In this document: piece after piece, positions 7,467 to 14,063 of the stretch | How positions within the stretch are numbered: position 1 is the first letter of the stretch | Layout of the letters: each line of letters opens with the position of its first letter | Assembly (NCBI GenBank): GCA_030372335.1 | Contig: JAUDCW010000002.1 | DNA: 64,000 nucleotides | Direction: 5' to 3' (one strand) | From: JALCOL01 sp022649665 | Lineage (GTDB): Bacteria; Bacillota; Bacilli; Lactobacillales; Enterococcaceae | The notes under the pieces: generated by a model | Seen by the model: the letters and a program-made list of their open reading frames with translations, nothing else | The model's database searches: none | What the model was told of the DNA's origin: nothing | Translations under genes and position numbers: made by a program

Positions 7467-7735
7467 TGGAGGTAAAATTTCGGCTTGATGAGAGTCAAGA
7501 GAGGGAGCTAAAGGATCATATCTATACGATTGCTTCAGACACCTTGAAGCAGCTAGAAAAGGAATATAGCATGAATAAGCGGCTGATGAACAAGAAGGAA
7601 GCTGCTGTGTTCATGAATTGTTCATATCAATTTCTCGAACGTATGATTCAAAAAGAGGGGCTGCCATTCCATAGAGCAGGCACTAAAACTTATTTAGATC
7701 GTGAAGAAATACTTGATTGGCTAAAACAAAAATAA
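7466..7735 (+). CDS. xis: excisionase-like helix-turn-helix protein
   Basis: An 89-residue protein whose C-terminal half is a winged helix-turn-helix of the excisionase/MerR-like HTH_17 type (MNKKEAAVFMNCSYQFLERM ... YLDREEILDWL). The N-terminal 40 residues are helical and charged. Position directly after the Cro-like gene is typical for a directionality factor, though such domains also occur in plain regulators. Directly downstream lies an inverted copy of the att sequence, a plausible binding region. Confidence 0.65.
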   Translation: MEVKFRLDESQERELKDHIYTIASDTLKQLEKEYSMNKRLMNKKEAAVFMNCSYQFLERMIQKEGLPFHRAGTKTYLDREEILDWLKQK

Positions 7736-7738
7736 AAC

Positions 7739-7786
7739 GCTGGGGCAAGCGAAAGCCATGAAAGTAGGTCAAAAAGTATATTCAAA
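7739..7786. repeat. internal att-like sequence and GCTGGGGCAAGCGA repeat
   Basis: GCTGGGGCAAGCGA at 7739-7752 is identical to 6382-6395, and its 11-base core recurs inverted at 14857-14867. AAAAGTATATTCAAA at 7772-7786 is the exact reverse complement of 15 bases at the left end (5198-5212). Possible recombinase or excisionase accessory sites. Confidence 0.5.
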
Positions 7787-7870
7787 TTAGTATATGTGAT
7801 TGGAAAGTGTATAAGGTCGCCCATTTTGCGGCGAGAGAGATTGTATTTATAAAACAATAGGAGTGAAAAT

Positions 7871-8083
7871 ATGGACAAAAATTCAAAAATAAAAGTAGAC
7901 GATCTTTGTCGCGTGAAGCAATCGAAATGTTTTGAAACTGGCGCATTGGTTCGCGTAGTCGATGATTTTGGCAGCGGGATCTTTCTATGTTCAAACAACG
8001 AGATCTTTTATATCGTTGTGGCCGATAACCTTGAGTTAGTGGAATACAGCACCACAAAAACGGCTAAAGCAGGGGAGGAGTAA
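7871..8083 (+). CDS. small protein of the element, unknown
   Basis: A 70-residue protein with a good AGGAGTG site. It is mildly charged, with a central beta-like stretch (ALVRVVDDFGSGIFLCSNNEIFYIVV) reminiscent of small SH3-like folds, but no family is recognised. It lies in the early operon after the excisionase-like gene; such genes in phage early regions are often host-takeover or regulatory factors, which is only a guess here. Confidence 0.6.
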   Translation: MDKNSKIKVDDLCRVKQSKCFETGALVRVVDDFGSGIFLCSNNEIFYIVVADNLELVEYSTTKTAKAGEE

Positions 8084-8087
8084 AGCG

Positions 8088-8210
8088 ATGAACAGGATTG
8101 AGGGTAAAAAAAGAGCCTCATGCGCGAACATGAGGCGAGCAAATCTTCTTGGCATAGACTATTTGCGTTCTTGTTCATTTTATCCTCGAATCGGATTATA
8201 CGCAAGATAA
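8088..8210 (+). CDS. possible 40-residue basic protein
   Basis: ATG at 8088 follows GGAGGAG by about 7 bases, four bases after the previous stop codon, and encodes 40 residues rich in Arg, Lys and Cys (MNRIEGKKRASCANMRRANL...). Good start signals and tight packing argue for translation. Against it, the reading frame crosses a strong hairpin (8115-8136), so this may instead be a regulatory segment. Confidence 0.4.
   Translation: MNRIEGKKRASCANMRRANLLGIDYLRSCSFYPRIGLYAR
8104..8136 (-). terminator. hairpin with T run on the minus strand
   Basis: GCCTCATG/CATGAGGC (8 bp, loop CGCGAA); on the minus strand it is followed by CTCTTTTTTT, an intrinsic terminator shape. It would stop antisense transcription entering the early region from the right; no minus-strand gene is recognised upstream of it. 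Confidence 0.5.
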
Positions 8211-8231
8211 TACGAAAAACAGGAGGAAATT

Positions 8232-8684
8232 ATGGACATCGATCAACTCAACACGAAAATTCGGATCAATGATAAAAAGTACCAGGGAATGCTGGATGAA
8301 TATTATGCGCTCAAAGAACAGTACGAGGCGCAATTTGAAAATGTGCAACAGTCAGAACCGCTTGAAGATCGCGTGAGCGCTGCGGCGAATCGGATGGAAA
8401 TGTACAGCATGGAGGAAGCCTTTAAAACAGGACAGCAGCAAGTAATTCACGTATTGGATGATTTGAAACAATTCCATTTGGAGGATATGAAACGCCTCCT
8501 CGGTCAAGCGGATCTCCTCATGAAGTATTTCAACGAGGAAAAACCTGATCAAGAGTTTCTCAAGAATTATGAAGCCATTCGCGGCAGTCTGCTGTTCAAT
8601 TTCCAAGCATTGCGGCAAGTCTATGAGGCAGCAAGCGGAACGGCCGAAGAGGCGCTGAACGATATCGAGAAGGGGCTACAGTAG
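8232..8684 (+). CDS. coiled-coil protein of the element, unknown
   Basis: A 150-residue acidic, almost entirely helical protein with heptad-like spacing (MLDEYYALKEQYEAQFENVQQ ...). There are no cysteines and no visible active site. ATG follows AGGAGG. It is immediately upstream of the replication genes, where phages carry recombination accessory or nuclease-inhibitor proteins; the sequence itself does not say which. Confidence 0.6.
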   Translation: MDIDQLNTKIRINDKKYQGMLDEYYALKEQYEAQFENVQQSEPLEDRVSAAANRMEMYSMEEAFKTGQQQVIHVLDDLKQFHLEDMKRLLGQADLLMKYFNEEKPDQEFLKNYEAIRGSLLFNFQALRQVYEAASGTAEEALNDIEKGLQ

Positions 8685-8713
8685 CATAGGAAAATTGCAA
8701 AGGGGATGAAGAG

Positions 8714-9685
8714 ATGGGAATAAAGCGGGTCGTCGATAGCGGCTTTTGGGCAGATCCTAAAGTGATCGATAATTATTCGCCCGAGGACAAATATTTCATG
8801 CTGTATTTGCTGACGAATATCCATACAACTCAACTCGGTATTTATAAGCTGCCGAAGAAGATCATCGCTTTCGAGATAGGCTATTCCTTGGAAAGCGTGG
8901 TTGTACTGCTGGACCGGTTTGAAACGAAATACAAGGCAATCAAATACAATCACCACACGCAGGAAGTCGCGATCATGAATTATTTGAAGTACAGCATCTT
9001 AAAAGGCGGAAGGCCTGTGAGCGATCTGTTAGCGAAGGAATTGCAGAAGGTCGATGATGAAGGATTCATCCGCAGCGTATATGCAAATATGACTGCCTTT
9101 TGGGAGACTTCAGCAAGAAAATACGACCGGACCATAAAGGAGCTTTTTGATTCTGAACTTTCTCGCAGGATGCTGATAAAAGATATTAAAAATGATAATG
9201 AAAATGATAATGATAATGATAATGATAATGATAATGAAGAATCGTCATACGAATCGCCTAACGAATCGTATAACGATTCGAAAAAAGATGATTCTATCAG
9301 CGTTTCAAACAAGACGAGCAAACAAGGCAAAATGCTACCGGATATTTATGATGACCATCAAAAATCAATCAATCAGTTTTATGAGCAAAACGGCTTTGGT
9401 TCGATCTCACCGACGATCATCGATAATTTCATCGCTTGGCGGGAAGATCTGAAAGCGGTCGGAGCGACTGAGGATGATGCGGCATTGTTGATCATCTACG
9501 CCATGAGAAGGGCGCTTGAATACAACGTGCGATCGTACAGCTACGTAAACAGCATCTTGAAGAGCTATGAGCAGCATCGCTATTTGAACGTTGATCAAGT
9601 TAAGGCAGAAGAGAAGAAAGGCCGCAGCAAACATAAAACGCCGCCAGATAACGAACTTCCTGATTCGGGGGTGACTGCATTTTGA
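8714..9685 (+). CDS. replication initiator with DnaD-like C-terminal domain
   Basis: A 323-residue protein. Residues 1-115 look like the winged-helix N-terminal domain of phage replisome organisers (VDSGFWADPKVIDNYSPEDKYFMLYLL). A low-complexity Asn/Asp linker follows (about 160-195, encoded by hexanucleotide repeats and iterons), then a DnaD/DnaB2-like helical domain (INQFYEQNGFGSISPTIIDNF ... YVNSILKSY). Such proteins bind the origin and recruit the loader encoded next. The 4-base overlap with the loader gene shows coupling. The iterons inside its linker suggest that the origin is within the gene, as for lambda O. Confidence 0.82.
   Translation: MGIKRVVDSGFWADPKVIDNYSPEDKYFMLYLLTNIHTTQLGIYKLPKKIIAFEIGYSLESVVVLLDRFETKYKAIKYNHHTQEVAIMNYLKYSILKGGRPVSDLLAKELQKVDDEGFIRSVYANMTAFWETSARKYDRTIKELFDSELSRRMLIKDIKNDNENDNDNDNDNDNEESSYESPNESYNDSKKDDSISVSNKTSKQGKMLPDIYDDHQKSINQFYEQNGFGSISPTIIDNFIAWREDLKAVGATEDDAALLIIYAMRRALEYNVRSYSYVNSILKSYEQHRYLNVDQVKAEEKKGRSKHKTPPDNELPDSGVTAF
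9191..9238 (+). repeat. AATGAT hexanucleotide array
   Basis: Eight tandem 6-base units (AATGAT with two AATGAA variants), encoding the Asn-Asp run. Very AT-rich and easily melted; adjacent to the iterons, so a candidate unwinding element. Length changes by whole units would not shift the frame. Confidence 0.75.
9237..9280 (+). repeat. four 12-base iterons; candidate replication origin
   Basis: At exact 12-base spacing: AAGAATCG (9237), ACGAATCG (9249), ACGAATCG (9261), ACGATTCG (9273). Tandem iterons inside the initiator gene next to an AT-rich tract are the layout of lambdoid-type origins. Confidence 0.6.
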
Positions 9686-10530
9686 CGAACAGTATCTTTC
9701 AACCGACATCCGAAAAACGGATCCAGATCGATTATTCACTCATCGATGCCGATCAATGCCCGGTGTGCGGGGAAAGCATGAAGAAGTGGCGGGAGAAGCT
9801 GCCAGACGGGACAGAGAAATGCCCGCCGGCTTGTCCGAATTGCGGCCATGCGCTACCACTCGAAAAGCATCAGCGAATGAACGTAGGGGACCGGATCGCC
9901 AATTCTTTGCGGATGAGTGCGATCAAGAAAATGAAAACGAACTCGATCATTCAGGATCCATCTATTTGGAAATGCCTATTCGAGAATTTTGATCTCCTCG
10001 ATGAGCCGACAAGGATCGCCGCAGAGAAAGCGGAGTATTGGGCGAAGGAAGTTTTGCGAGGGCAGCCGCTCCATGCGGTGATCGCCGGCAAGCCGGGGGT
10101 TGGGAAAACGCATCTATCCATGGCGATGGTCAACTACATCTCTAGCAAGGACTACAAGACGAGCTGCATTTTCGTTAGCTATCAAAAGCTCTATGAAGAT
10201 CTCAAGTTTTGTATGTCTGATCCACAAGCGCAAAAGATGCTTCAGGGAACCATCATGAAAGAAATCAAACATTGCGATTTTGCGGTGATCGATGACCTGG
10301 GCGCAGAGCTGGGGCGGATGGAGGACAACAATCAGGCGACTTCTTACAATACCGGGATCATTTCAGCGTTAGCGGAGGCACGGGCGGAGAAAGCAACAGT
10401 CTATACAACGAACCTATCTTCCAAGCAAATCAAGTTTGCGTACGGAGAACGGGCCTATAGTCGGATCATGAACGGCGCAGCAAAGAATATCATCAATCTG
10501 CAAAACACAGCAGATAAGCGAATGAGGTGA
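9682..10530 (+). CDS. DnaC/DnaI-like helicase loader ATPase
   Basis: A 282-residue AAA+ protein. The N-terminus has a zinc-ribbon pair (CPVCGESM ... CPNCGHAL, residues about 26-54), as in DnaI-type loaders. The ATPase part shows Walker A GKPGVGKTH (about residue 139), Walker B FAVIDDLGAE, and a sensor-like TVYTTNLSS; RIMNGAAKNIINL is near the end. It would load the host replicative helicase at the element's origin. The start is TTG at 9682, overlapping the initiator stop (TTGA), with GGGGGTG upstream. Confidence 0.88.
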   Translation: MTNSIFQPTSEKRIQIDYSLIDADQCPVCGESMKKWREKLPDGTEKCPPACPNCGHALPLEKHQRMNVGDRIANSLRMSAIKKMKTNSIIQDPSIWKCLFENFDLLDEPTRIAAEKAEYWAKEVLRGQPLHAVIAGKPGVGKTHLSMAMVNYISSKDYKTSCIFVSYQKLYEDLKFCMSDPQAQKMLQGTIMKEIKHCDFAVIDDLGAELGRMEDNNQATSYNTGIISALAEARAEKATVYTTNLSSKQIKFAYGERAYSRIMNGAAKNIINLQNTADKRMR

Positions 10531-10534
10531 GCGG

Positions 10535-10873
10535 ATGAAACAATTAACAGAGATCGAAAAAAGAGTGATGCAACTTATCCCGGTGGGAAGTGAGCGCAAG
10601 GCCTCCATTCGTGAGGTCTGCGAGGTCCTGAATATCGATGAACGAGCTGCCTATGAATTGATCAGCCGGCTGCGCAAGAAAGGCATCCCAATCTGTGCAA
10701 AAAGAAATGGGCCGGCAGCAGATCGCGGCTATTACATTGCAACGAGCGAGCAGGAGCGGGCGGATGGGCTGGCCCCGTATAAGTCGCAAGTCCATGAAAT
10801 GATGATCATCATCCGGCAGATCGAAGGGGCGGACATCGATCAATGGAGGTCTGAGGGCGAGAAGATCCGTTGA
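10535..10873 (+). CDS. winged-helix DNA-binding protein of the element
   Basis: A 112-residue protein beginning 4 bases after the loader gene. Residues 5-75 form a helix-turn-helix/winged-helix of the HTH_11 kind (ASIREVCEVLNIDERAAYELISRLRKKGIPI ... GYYIATSE). The C-terminal 35 residues are helical. It may regulate the element's later genes or act in replication; the family is common in Gram-positive phages without an assigned role. Confidence 0.65.
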   Translation: MKQLTEIEKRVMQLIPVGSERKASIREVCEVLNIDERAAYELISRLRKKGIPICAKRNGPAADRGYYIATSEQERADGLAPYKSQVHEMMIIIRQIEGADIDQWRSEGEKIR

Positions 10874-10927
10874 ATACGCTCAAGAATTGCGGAAAGGCAT
10901 GAAATGGCTTAACATCGGAGGTAAGAA

Positions 10928-11110
10928 ATGAAAAGCGAGCAGGAGAAACGCACTAGCTGCGAAATGGAGAAGGCAGATTGCGTCATCAAGATCATTCAAG
11001 GGGAGCGGGTGGAGGTCATCGAGCCGCCGTTCTTTGGGAACGTGACCCTTTCTTTCCATGCGGGAGCATTAAAATGGATCGAAGAAAATCAGCGAAAGAA
11101 ATTCGAATAG
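10928..11110 (+). CDS. small acidic/basic protein, unknown
   Basis: A 60-residue protein starting seven bases after GGAGG. It contains a beta-like core (VIKIIQGERVEVIEPPFFGNVTL) and a helical end. No family recognised. Last gene of the replication cluster before a terminator-like hairpin. Confidence 0.55.
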   Translation: MKSEQEKRTSCEMEKADCVIKIIQGERVEVIEPPFFGNVTLSFHAGALKWIEENQRKKFE

Positions 11111-11127
11111 ATCCTACCTGAGAACAG

Positions 11128-11177
11128 GCGGATATGAGCCGAAGCATTTTTGAAGCGGATGGCTGATATCCGCTTTT
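11128..11177 (+). terminator. terminator-like hairpin after the replication cluster
   Basis: GCGGATATGAGCC and GGCTGATATCCGC pair with one mismatch over a 20-base loop, followed by TTTT. Confidence 0.6.
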
Positions 11178-11228
11178 GGTTTGCAAGAAGGCGGCTAATT
11201 CATAAGTCGGGGGAATGAAGGAACCTTA

Positions 11229-11375
11229 TTGATAACAGATTCCAAAGAAATAAGACGAAAAAAGAAGTTGATTGATGTCCGAAAATACAAGGAGAGACTG
11301 AAACGGGTTGATTCGTTGGCACATAAGGGGTATAGCTGTTTTCGATTTTATTCAAAGGGGCGAGGTTATGGATAG
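11229..11375 (+). CDS. possible 48-residue basic protein
   Basis: TTG at 11229 lies seven bases after AAGGA and opens a 48-codon frame encoding a Lys/Arg-rich peptide (DSKEIRRKKKLIDVRKYKERL ... GYSCFRFYSKGRGYG). The amino-acid pattern is protein-like and the ribosome-binding site is reasonable, but it is short, begins with TTG, and has no recognised relative. Confidence 0.4.
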   Translation: MITDSKEIRRKKKLIDVRKYKERLKRVDSLAHKGYSCFRFYSKGRGYG

Positions 11376-11461
11376 GTAATCGCGAGGCTATGGCAAAGTA
11401 TTTTCGTGAGATTAGATAACAATAGAAACAGATATCGCCGCCCCCTTCCTAATTTTGGGTA

Positions 11462-11500
11462 CAAAAATAGCACTCAATCATTTTGTAATGATCAAGTGCT
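11462..11500 (-). terminator. terminator of the 112-residue immunity-like gene (copy 1 of a duplicated module)
   Basis: AGCACT...AGTGCT arms with ATCATT/AATGAT inside, followed on the minus strand by ATTTTTG. The first 22 bases (11463-11484) recur exactly at 11950-11971. Confidence 0.7.
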
Positions 11501-11837
11501 ATTCAGTAATCGCGCCACTATCCTTTAAGTATTTTATGACAATGTCCTTGAGCGACCCTTTGAAGCCTTTGTACTCAAATGTATCGTTCACTCCGATCAC
11601 TTTCAAAGAGTCAGGATCGTTGACAAAGTCTTCAACATTGCGAATTTCATATCCATAAACAAATCTCCGATCTGGGAAAGAAATGAACGAATTTATCGTA
11701 TATTTATAACCAGAGTTCTCGAAGTATTCATCGTTTTCAGAAACAGGTATACCATTATTATTAAAATCAACAAAGACACTCGGTATTTCATAAATCATTG
11801 AATCGCTTATACTTCGCACCTTAATTATTTCTGCCAT
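11499..11837 (-). CDS. 112-residue acidic protein, immunity-like
   Basis: Encodes 112 residues, acidic, with alternating strand-like segments (SMIYEIPSVFVDFNNNGIPV ... RRFVYGYEIRNVEDFV) and no catalytic motif. I recognise no family. It starts inside the end of a toxin-like C-terminal fragment (13-base overlap), the arrangement of polymorphic-toxin immunity genes, and is followed by its own terminator. An immunity role is inferred from that context. Opposite in orientation to the replication genes and more AT-rich, it looks like an inserted cassette. Confidence 0.5.
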   Translation of the reverse strand: MAEIIKVRSISDSMIYEIPSVFVDFNNNGIPVSENDEYFENSGYKYTINSFISFPDRRFVYGYEIRNVEDFVNDPDSLKVIGVNDTFEYKGFKGSLKDIVIKYLKDSGAITE

Positions 11838-11968
11838 AATATTTTTTCACCTCGTTTGAAATAATTTCCTAAAACGTCACTCAGATTGTTAGGATAAGCA
11901 GTTACCACTCTTCCATCACGAACGACCACTCGGATATTATATTCTTGTGAAAAATAGCACTCAATCAT
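11825..11968 (-). pseudogene. C-terminal relic of a BECR-type toxin (47 residues)
   Basis: An open frame of 47 codons. It contains IRVVVRDGRVVTAYPNN, a pattern that closes many BECR-fold (barnase/EndoU/colicin E5-D/RelE-like) toxin domains. The rest of a toxin gene is missing: upstream lies only the duplicated 22-base repeat, which happens to supply the ATG at 11968. It overlaps the immunity-like gene downstream by 13 bases. Recognition is from a short motif, so the call is tentative. Confidence 0.5.
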
Positions 11969-11989
11969 TTTTATAGTGATCAAATGCTA
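11950..11989 (-). repeat. second copy of the duplicated terminator module
   Basis: AAAAATAGCACTCAATCATTTT at 11950-11971 is identical to 11463-11484. Here TAGCA...TGCTA arms directly follow the stop codon of the next minus-strand gene, so the copy serves as its terminator. The two copies flank the relic plus immunity-like gene. Confidence 0.75.
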
Positions 11990-11990
11990 G

Positions 11991-12206
11991 TTATTTGATT
12001 CGGTTATCTTGGTGTGGCAGTTCTAAATAGTCTCCGTTGATCTCAAAAGCTGACGGCAAATATAAGTATGCTTCTCCGCTTTCGTCAATTACTGCGATGC
12101 TTTTTAAGATGGGATCATAACCAATAGCTTTATATTCTCTTCCCTTTTCAAGAGAAACACAGGTTTTCATCTTGTATTTAACTGTTAATTCTTCCAAATC
12201 AGTCAC
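11991..12206 (-). CDS. small SH3-like protein, possible orphan immunity gene
   Basis: Up to 71 residues. The core (SLEKGREYKAIGYDPILKSIAVIDESGEAYLYLPSAFEI) follows a pattern, common in small Firmicute proteins beside toxin or phage genes, that ends in DESGEDYLYPP-like strands. The start may be GTG at 12206 or, better spaced from GAGGTG, TTG at 12197. It directly follows a broken gene (12214-12401), repeating the toxin-relic plus small-gene layout seen next to it. Function unknown. Confidence 0.5.
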   Translation of the reverse strand: MTDLEELTVKYKMKTCVSLEKGREYKAIGYDPILKSIAVIDESGEAYLYLPSAFEINGDYLELPHQDNRIK

Positions 12207-12213
12207 CTCGCTT

Positions 12214-12401
12214 TTACTTTAAATTCAATTTTACCGAAATGTCTTTCACTTTTGCGCGAACTGACTTAGGAAGCTGTATGTCTTCTAACTCTATTATATC
12301 ATCTTTAGGAATTAAAAATTTCTGCCTTGACGGTTTTTGGCTCTTTTTAAGATTGCAAATTCTTTAGTCGTCTGGCTGGTCGAGATCTCAATCCGTGCCA
12401 T
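12214..12401 (-). pseudogene. frameshifted remnant upstream of the small SH3-like gene
   Basis: Two overlapping frames appear to be one protein: 29 residues from ATG 12401 (MARIEISTSQTTKEFAILKR...) that stop just after a T5 run near 12315, and a frame that continues with LIPKDDIIELEDIQLPKSVR and ends at 12214. A one-base change in the T run would join them. No family recognised. The frames upstream of 12401 are closed, so the 5' end may also be lost. Confidence 0.4.
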
Positions 12402-12613
12402 CGATTGAACGCGGCATCACTTAGGGATATTCTTCTTTTAAGCTCATCTACACTTAATTAATTGACTGATATCCATCTTTTAGTATGTCATGGGTAAGAT
12501 TATACTAGAAAAGGTTAAAAGCTCTTAAAACGCAAGATAAGGGCGAATAAGCTGATGTGCTGAATTCAATATATGACAAGCGATGAACCGAGAGAGAGGC
12601 GGCGAGTGAACGG

Positions 12614-13042
12614 GTGGCAAAATTGAAAAAAGCAGTCTTCGATTATTTAGCGGCCATTTTGCAGGACTATCCAGAGATGGGGAAGCGAATCAAGGAACGC
12701 GAATTAGAGCTGCGGCATCCTTATCGCGCGGAAGATGCGAACGGGTATATCAAAGGGAATCAGTCGGCCTATAGCGTGAATGATCGGATGTTGATCACGA
12801 TCGATCAGGACTGGGAACTAACGTGCTTAGAGCGCAGCAGGCAGATCATAGCGACGATGCTTGAGGATGCCGATGAAGATACACGGACGATCATCCGCGA
12901 ATTGTATCTGCGGAAGCGTCCGATCTACACCTTGAAAGGCCTTATCGATGCGCAGAAACTCTTTTGCAGCCGGTCCAAGGCGTTTGAGCTGCGTGATGCT
13001 TTCTTTATGGAGCTGGCCCGTCGGCTTTTTCTATATATCTGA
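12614..13042 (+). CDS. ArpU/RinA-like phage transcriptional regulator
   Basis: A 142-residue protein with the pattern of the ArpU family of late-gene activators: an N-terminal helix ending in LRHPYRAEDANGYIKGNQS, then a sigma-like helical region (ERSRQIIATMLEDADEDTRTIIRELYLRKRPIYTLKGL) and a C-terminal HTH. In intact phages it sits at the end of the early region and switches on packaging and structural genes; here those genes are absent. The start is GTG at 12614 with a purine-rich GAGAGAGGCGG upstream; TTG at 12623 is possible. Satellites can use such regulators to respond to or interfere with a helper phage. Confidence 0.75.
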   Translation: MAKLKKAVFDYLAAILQDYPEMGKRIKERELELRHPYRAEDANGYIKGNQSAYSVNDRMLITIDQDWELTCLERSRQIIATMLEDADEDTRTIIRELYLRKRPIYTLKGLIDAQKLFCSRSKAFELRDAFFMELARRLFLYI

Positions 13043-13115
13043 ATGGAAATCAGGCTTTCCCAGCTTCGGAAAAAGAATTTTCGGAGTTTTCGGAACCCTT
13101 AAAAAAGGAGGGATG

Positions 13116-13436
13116 ATGAATTTGGAGCCAATAGAAAAGGGAATAGGTTGGAAAGAGGCTGAAGAGGGCCTAGCAGATTTAGAACTAACGATGAGCGAGC
13201 AAATTGAACTTGATGAACTTTCATCGATCGAGTTTCCTTCTCTTGAAGAATTGGAAATGGGGATCCCGCCGATCGATAGCAAAGAGTTTGAGCGGATCAT
13301 GAAAGAAGTAGACATTGACAAGATTGAGATGAATTTTGATGATCTGCCCGATCTAGGGGATCTGCCTCTATTTGAAGAAATCGATGGTGAAGGGGGGAAA
13401 TCAAAGCAGGGGAAGCCATCAATGAAAAAGATTTGA
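13116..13436 (+). CDS. acidic protein of the element, unknown
   Basis: A 106-residue, strongly acidic protein with many Glu and Asp (LDELSSIEFPSLEELEMGIPP ... LPDLGDLPLFEEIDGEGG). AGGAGG stands five bases before ATG 13116 (an ATG at 13113 is too close). An in-frame extension back to 12948 runs through the ArpU-like gene and is not used. High negative charge is seen in DNA-mimic anti-restriction or anti-CRISPR proteins as well as in disordered linkers; nothing decides between them. Confidence 0.55.
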   Translation: MNLEPIEKGIGWKEAEEGLADLELTMSEQIELDELSSIEFPSLEELEMGIPPIDSKEFERIMKEVDIDKIEMNFDDLPDLGDLPLFEEIDGEGGKSKQGKPSMKKI

Positions 13437-13641
13437 TAAACGGCAAGATATTTGAAAGGTATAGGCATAAAAGATTGCTCTAAATCACAAAATTGACAGA
13501 AAAATGAGCAAAAAGGTAAAAAGTGTTCTCCTTTGTCAAAAATTAGCATACAAAAAAGGGGCATAAAAAAAGCCGCTCATCTTTGCGATAAGTGACTTTT
13601 TCGCTGCCCCGCGTTAGTTGTTTTTTTGGTCTCCTTGCACA

Positions 13642-13818
13642 GTGAAATGGCTCAACACTGAAAAAGGCGATAGCTTCATTACAGGCAGTGACAATCAGAA
13701 CATCGTTGTACATTGATCGGATATCGTTGGTGAGGGGGGTAAGACGCTGGAGGATGGCCATGAAGTTATAGGGTACAACGGCCGCAAAAAAGTCTGTAAT
13801 GTGGCTGTGATTGAGTAG
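13642..13818 (+). pseudogene. cspA-like: cold-shock protein pseudogene
   Basis: Reading from GTG 13642, the frame gives TVKWLNTEKGDSFITGSDNQ..., then a TGA at 13714, then SDIVGEGGKTLEDGHEVIGYN ... CNVAVIE. This aligns along its length with CspA-type proteins (GTVKWFNAEKGFGFIT..., VFVHFSAI, GYKTLEEGQEV, AANV). It is dead or highly diverged: in-frame stop within the RNP2 motif, RNP1 KGFGFI changed to KGDSFI, and no normal start. It was probably carried in and decayed within the element. The longest open frame on the opposite strand here is its antisense shadow. Confidence 0.75.
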
Positions 13819-14028
13819 AATAGTGAAGGGGTTGCCTAGTATCCGGGGGCCTCTTTCTATTCTGGATGAATACCGCTATGATTAATATTTGTTATTTAAT
13901 ATTTTTTTAGTACTCTAAAATGGAATTGAGAAATGCTTTTTATCGCTTGAATTTAAACCAATGTACACTAGTATGGACTAAACGTATCGAAAATTGATGT
14001 TTTTTACATCATATCAAGTCTAATGGAT
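13819..14028. other. AT-rich non-coding stretch
   Basis: After the cold-shock remnant a long imperfect hairpin (AGAATAG ... CTATTCT, about 13814-13862) probably was its terminator. The remainder is AT-rich without a credible frame; GATG-TTTTTTA-CATC (13997-14011) is a small hairpin upstream of the RNA promoter. Confidence 0.5.
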
Positions 14029-14057
14029 TTGACTAAAAACTAGGATGATGTTATATT
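14029..14057 (+). promoter_or_regulatory. promoter of the structured RNA
   Basis: TTGACT (14029-14034), exactly 17 bases, TATATT (14052-14057). Predicted transcription start about 14064, which coincides with the first base of a perfect 6-bp hairpin. Confidence 0.75.
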
Positions 14058-14063
14058 ATATGT

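Noticed and set aside
9191..9238. Phase-variable simple repeat
   Set aside because: Units are six bases, so slippage keeps the frame; origin function is more likely than on/off switching.
12948..13115. N-terminal extension of the acidic protein
   Set aside because: Overlaps the ArpU-like gene in another frame; AGGAGG stands directly before the later ATG.
13543..13761. 72-codon minus-strand frame
   Set aside because: It is antisense to the cold-shock pseudogene and has no start signals.
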